From: Geosiphon pyriformis
Taxonomy: Eukaryota; Glomeromycota; Glomeromycetes; Archaeosporales; Geosiphonaceae
Direction of reading: 5' to 3'
DNA length: 64,000 nucleotides
NCBI GenBank assembly: GCA_016748015.1
Contig: JAAOMT010000591.1
Span: 543,996-607,995, forward strand
Both the position numbers and the translations under genes were made by a program. This document shows, piece after piece, positions 61,901 to 64,000 of the stretch; the stretch's first letter is position 1; every line of letters begins with the position of its first letter. Below the pieces are notes generated by a model. It was not told the DNA's origin and did not search any database. It saw nothing but the letters and a program-made list of their open reading frames with translations.

Positions 61901-63932
61901 AATTGATGATATACAAGTAAAAAGCAAGATCACAGATTTGTTAATTAGATTGAACAGTGCTAATATTGCTAGAACGGCTACAAAAATCAGACTAGTGAAC
62001 TTGCAGACACAGAGATGGTCAGCTCATAGTATACTTGAATATCCCACCAATGAACAATCCAAGCCAGGGGTTAATCTTATAGCAAACATTATACAGATGA
62101 TGGAAAAAAGAGACATCTCATTCAAGAGCAATGGTAACACACATGGGATACCTGAATCTTCAAGACCACAGACGTATTTAATTGAGTCTATCTTACCTTC
62201 AAATGAAACCTACATTAAAGTTAGAAGCTTACTGAGAAAGGAAAACTTGTTGTACTTGCATCAGATACAGAACAATGATGAGTCATTGATGACATAGAGG
62301 GACTTCACAAGGAAGTACAGACAAAGCGATAGTGGTAGAATTCCCAGATGGTTTAAGATTTTAGAATCTACAATCATTATGGATGAGTACAGAAACATTG
62401 ATGTAGCACAATATGAAACATTGGGTATGCACATACTGACTAACCAAATACCAGATAATTTAGAAACAATGCAAAGAGACACTATTTATATCCATATCCC
62501 TGATACTTTACTATCACAATAGAAGTGTGTATGAGAGAAGTTAAAACTCAGGAAAGAGATAGAAATATCAACAGATGGCTCACTGGTAAAAGCTGGTTCT
62601 GAGGAAGCAAGAGGAGCAGCTGCTTTCATAACACATGAGATAGAGGCTGAATTTGGTATAGCAATTGATAGAACATTGTCATCAACAAAAGCAGAGGCGA
62701 AGGCTGTATTGCTAGCTTTGGAAGCAGTGCCTTACAGATGTAAACTAACAATAAACATGGATAGTCAAGTGGTAATGGCAACAGCTCAAAGATGGTTGTC
62801 CAAAGATTCTCTTCTGTCTATCAGATATCAGCTCAAAACCTCAAACTGGCACACATGGAATGCAATCAGAGTGATAATAAGGGAAAAAAGGATTGACCTC
62901 AGCATGAACAAAGTAGCTGTACATGCTGGTACATTAGAAAATGAGAAGGCTAACAAACTAGCCAAAGGATCTACTGCTTTTGATACAATGAGGTGGGCCT
63001 ACAATGCTAAGGAGGCTGCATACGTTCCCATTTGTGAAGCAGTGGAATTGGATCTAAACATCAGGCATTTTCTGAACAAACAGGCTAGGCTTCAATCAGC
63101 TTTAGAGTGGATAGGCAACAACAAAGTCCAAGAGACAATAAGATCTTTAGACCAAGATATAGACTGGATATGTACAACCAAGATTTGGAACTGGGATAGT
63201 AAAATGTCATCAGGCTTCACCTCAGCTAGTTCTTCAGCAATGCACACATTTATTATGAAATCATTTCACAACATGCTGCCAACAGCAGAGGTGCTATACA
63301 ACAGACATCCTCATATATACTTGAATAATCTTTACAAGACATGTCACAGGGAAGTGGAAACCAACCGGCACTTTTGGGAATGCTCTTTGAATACCCAAAA
63401 GGGCAAGACACTGATTGATAATATAAAAAATAAGTGGATACAGTGCCTTACAGAGGCTGTGAGGGGGGAATGCAAAGCCCAAAACACTGATGAGAAGATT
63501 GTACTGTCTAATGAATACATCATGTCAACGTCTAACATAGATCTGCTATATAAAGGACTGGTCAGTAAGCAATTTGGAAGGGTCAATACTTTTTCTGACA
63601 TCAACCTGAGGACTAGCAATAAAGTATTGATTAAGGTGTGTAAATGGGCAGTTACTCAAGCAAGGAATAGATTGTGGGGAGAACATTGCAAACTGCAAAC
63701 TGAATGGGAAAAAACAATGGGTATTGATAATAGAGTCAAGAGAAATCCAAATGGTGGCTCCAGTATAGATAGCATTTCAAGGAATAGTGGTAAAGTTAGT
63801 GGTGAACCCATAGTCAAAGTAGGTAATGTTTCCACACAGTGTAATGGTATACTGACTGATGTTTTTTGTGGTAGGAGTATTATGTATGATAGTGTAATAC
63901 CCCATAGATTTTTTGGTTATACTAGTGTGTAG
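59000..63932 (+). pseudogene. LINE ORF2 (APE endonuclease, RT, RNase H), broken
   Basis: ATG at 59000 overlaps the ORF1 stop by 11 nt. The endonuclease (59060-59775) has TVNVRRLN, VTETKM, GDLNEDL, RRLDYVFTD and STDHKAVV, all main APE motifs. A frameshift lies between 59780 and 59840. The RT (about 60610-61500) has APGPSGIQAELW, ITLIESTRKI and FQDMKKAYDSV, but the YADD-type box is FIND (61371-61382). RNase H begins STDGSLVKAG near 62570 and has STKAEAKAVLLALE, INMDSQ, and NEKANKLA where Asp is expected. The C-terminus has CHREVETNRHFWEC. Stops at 60507, 61593, about 61719, 62295 and about 62519; natural stop 63930-63932. Confidence 0.9.
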
Positions 63933-64000
63933 TTAGGCATAACCACTTAGTGGTTAGCCACATCTTGTAATTTAGATTATTGGGTGAGTTGGCTTTATGA

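Larger units (their letters stand above)
54184..64000 (+). mobile_element. Near full-length LINE (non-LTR retrotransposon)
   Basis: A presumed 5' UTR (54184-54305) precedes ORF1, then an ORF2 with APE endonuclease, RT, RNase H and a C-terminal zinc-binding region, and a 3' UTR cut by the window edge. The RNase H suggests the broad I/Tad group of LINEs. The 5' boundary is inferred from where the minus-strand LINE stops. ORF2 is damaged. Confidence 0.9.

Overview
The window looks like a piece of an AT-rich, transposon-laden fungal genome. The genes are compact, with many short GT-AG introns (about 60-100 nt), and encode typical fungal proteins. The gene style and repeat types recall arbuscular mycorrhizal fungi (Glomeromycotina), but that placement is inferred from general familiarity, not shown by a marker gene. 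No rRNA, tRNA or CRISPR array was recognised.

The left quarter (1-16.0 kb) is ordinary host DNA. It holds an ankyrin-DHHC palmitoyltransferase (Akr1 type), a class II DAHP synthase, a few unidentified exons on the minus strand, an Mpe1/RBBP6-type 3'-end processing factor, a Pif1-type helicase with an N-terminal viroplasmin-like domain, and the TFIIE beta subunit.

The remaining 48 kb is a nest of retroelements. An extremely AT-decayed LINE-ORF1-type element (17.0-18.3 kb, continuing at 26.1-26.8 kb) was split by an LTR retrotransposon of family A (copy A1, 18348-26141). A second A copy on the minus strand (A2, 26788-44676) is itself split by an LTR retrotransposon of family B (27739-37877) that carries a dUTPase domain. 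Next comes a scrap of a B-like polyprotein, then the 3' end of a minus-strand LINE split by a third A copy (A3, 44976-52757). A near full-length plus-strand LINE follows (about 54.2 kb to the window end). Its ORF1 is interrupted by an ORF1-only 'half-LINE' (55536-57982) with a perfect 14-bp target duplication.

The best evidence for the layout is the junctions. Four-base target duplications flank the LTR elements, a 14-base duplication flanks the half-LINE, and reading frames rejoin when the inserts are removed. Family A uses a UUUAAAC/U slip site between gag and pol and has an extra ORF after integrase. Nearly all copies are dead, mostly through C-to-T and G-to-A changes. This reaches an extreme in the AT-rich block, which at first looks like featureless intergenic DNA but is a collinear relic of the half-LINE type.
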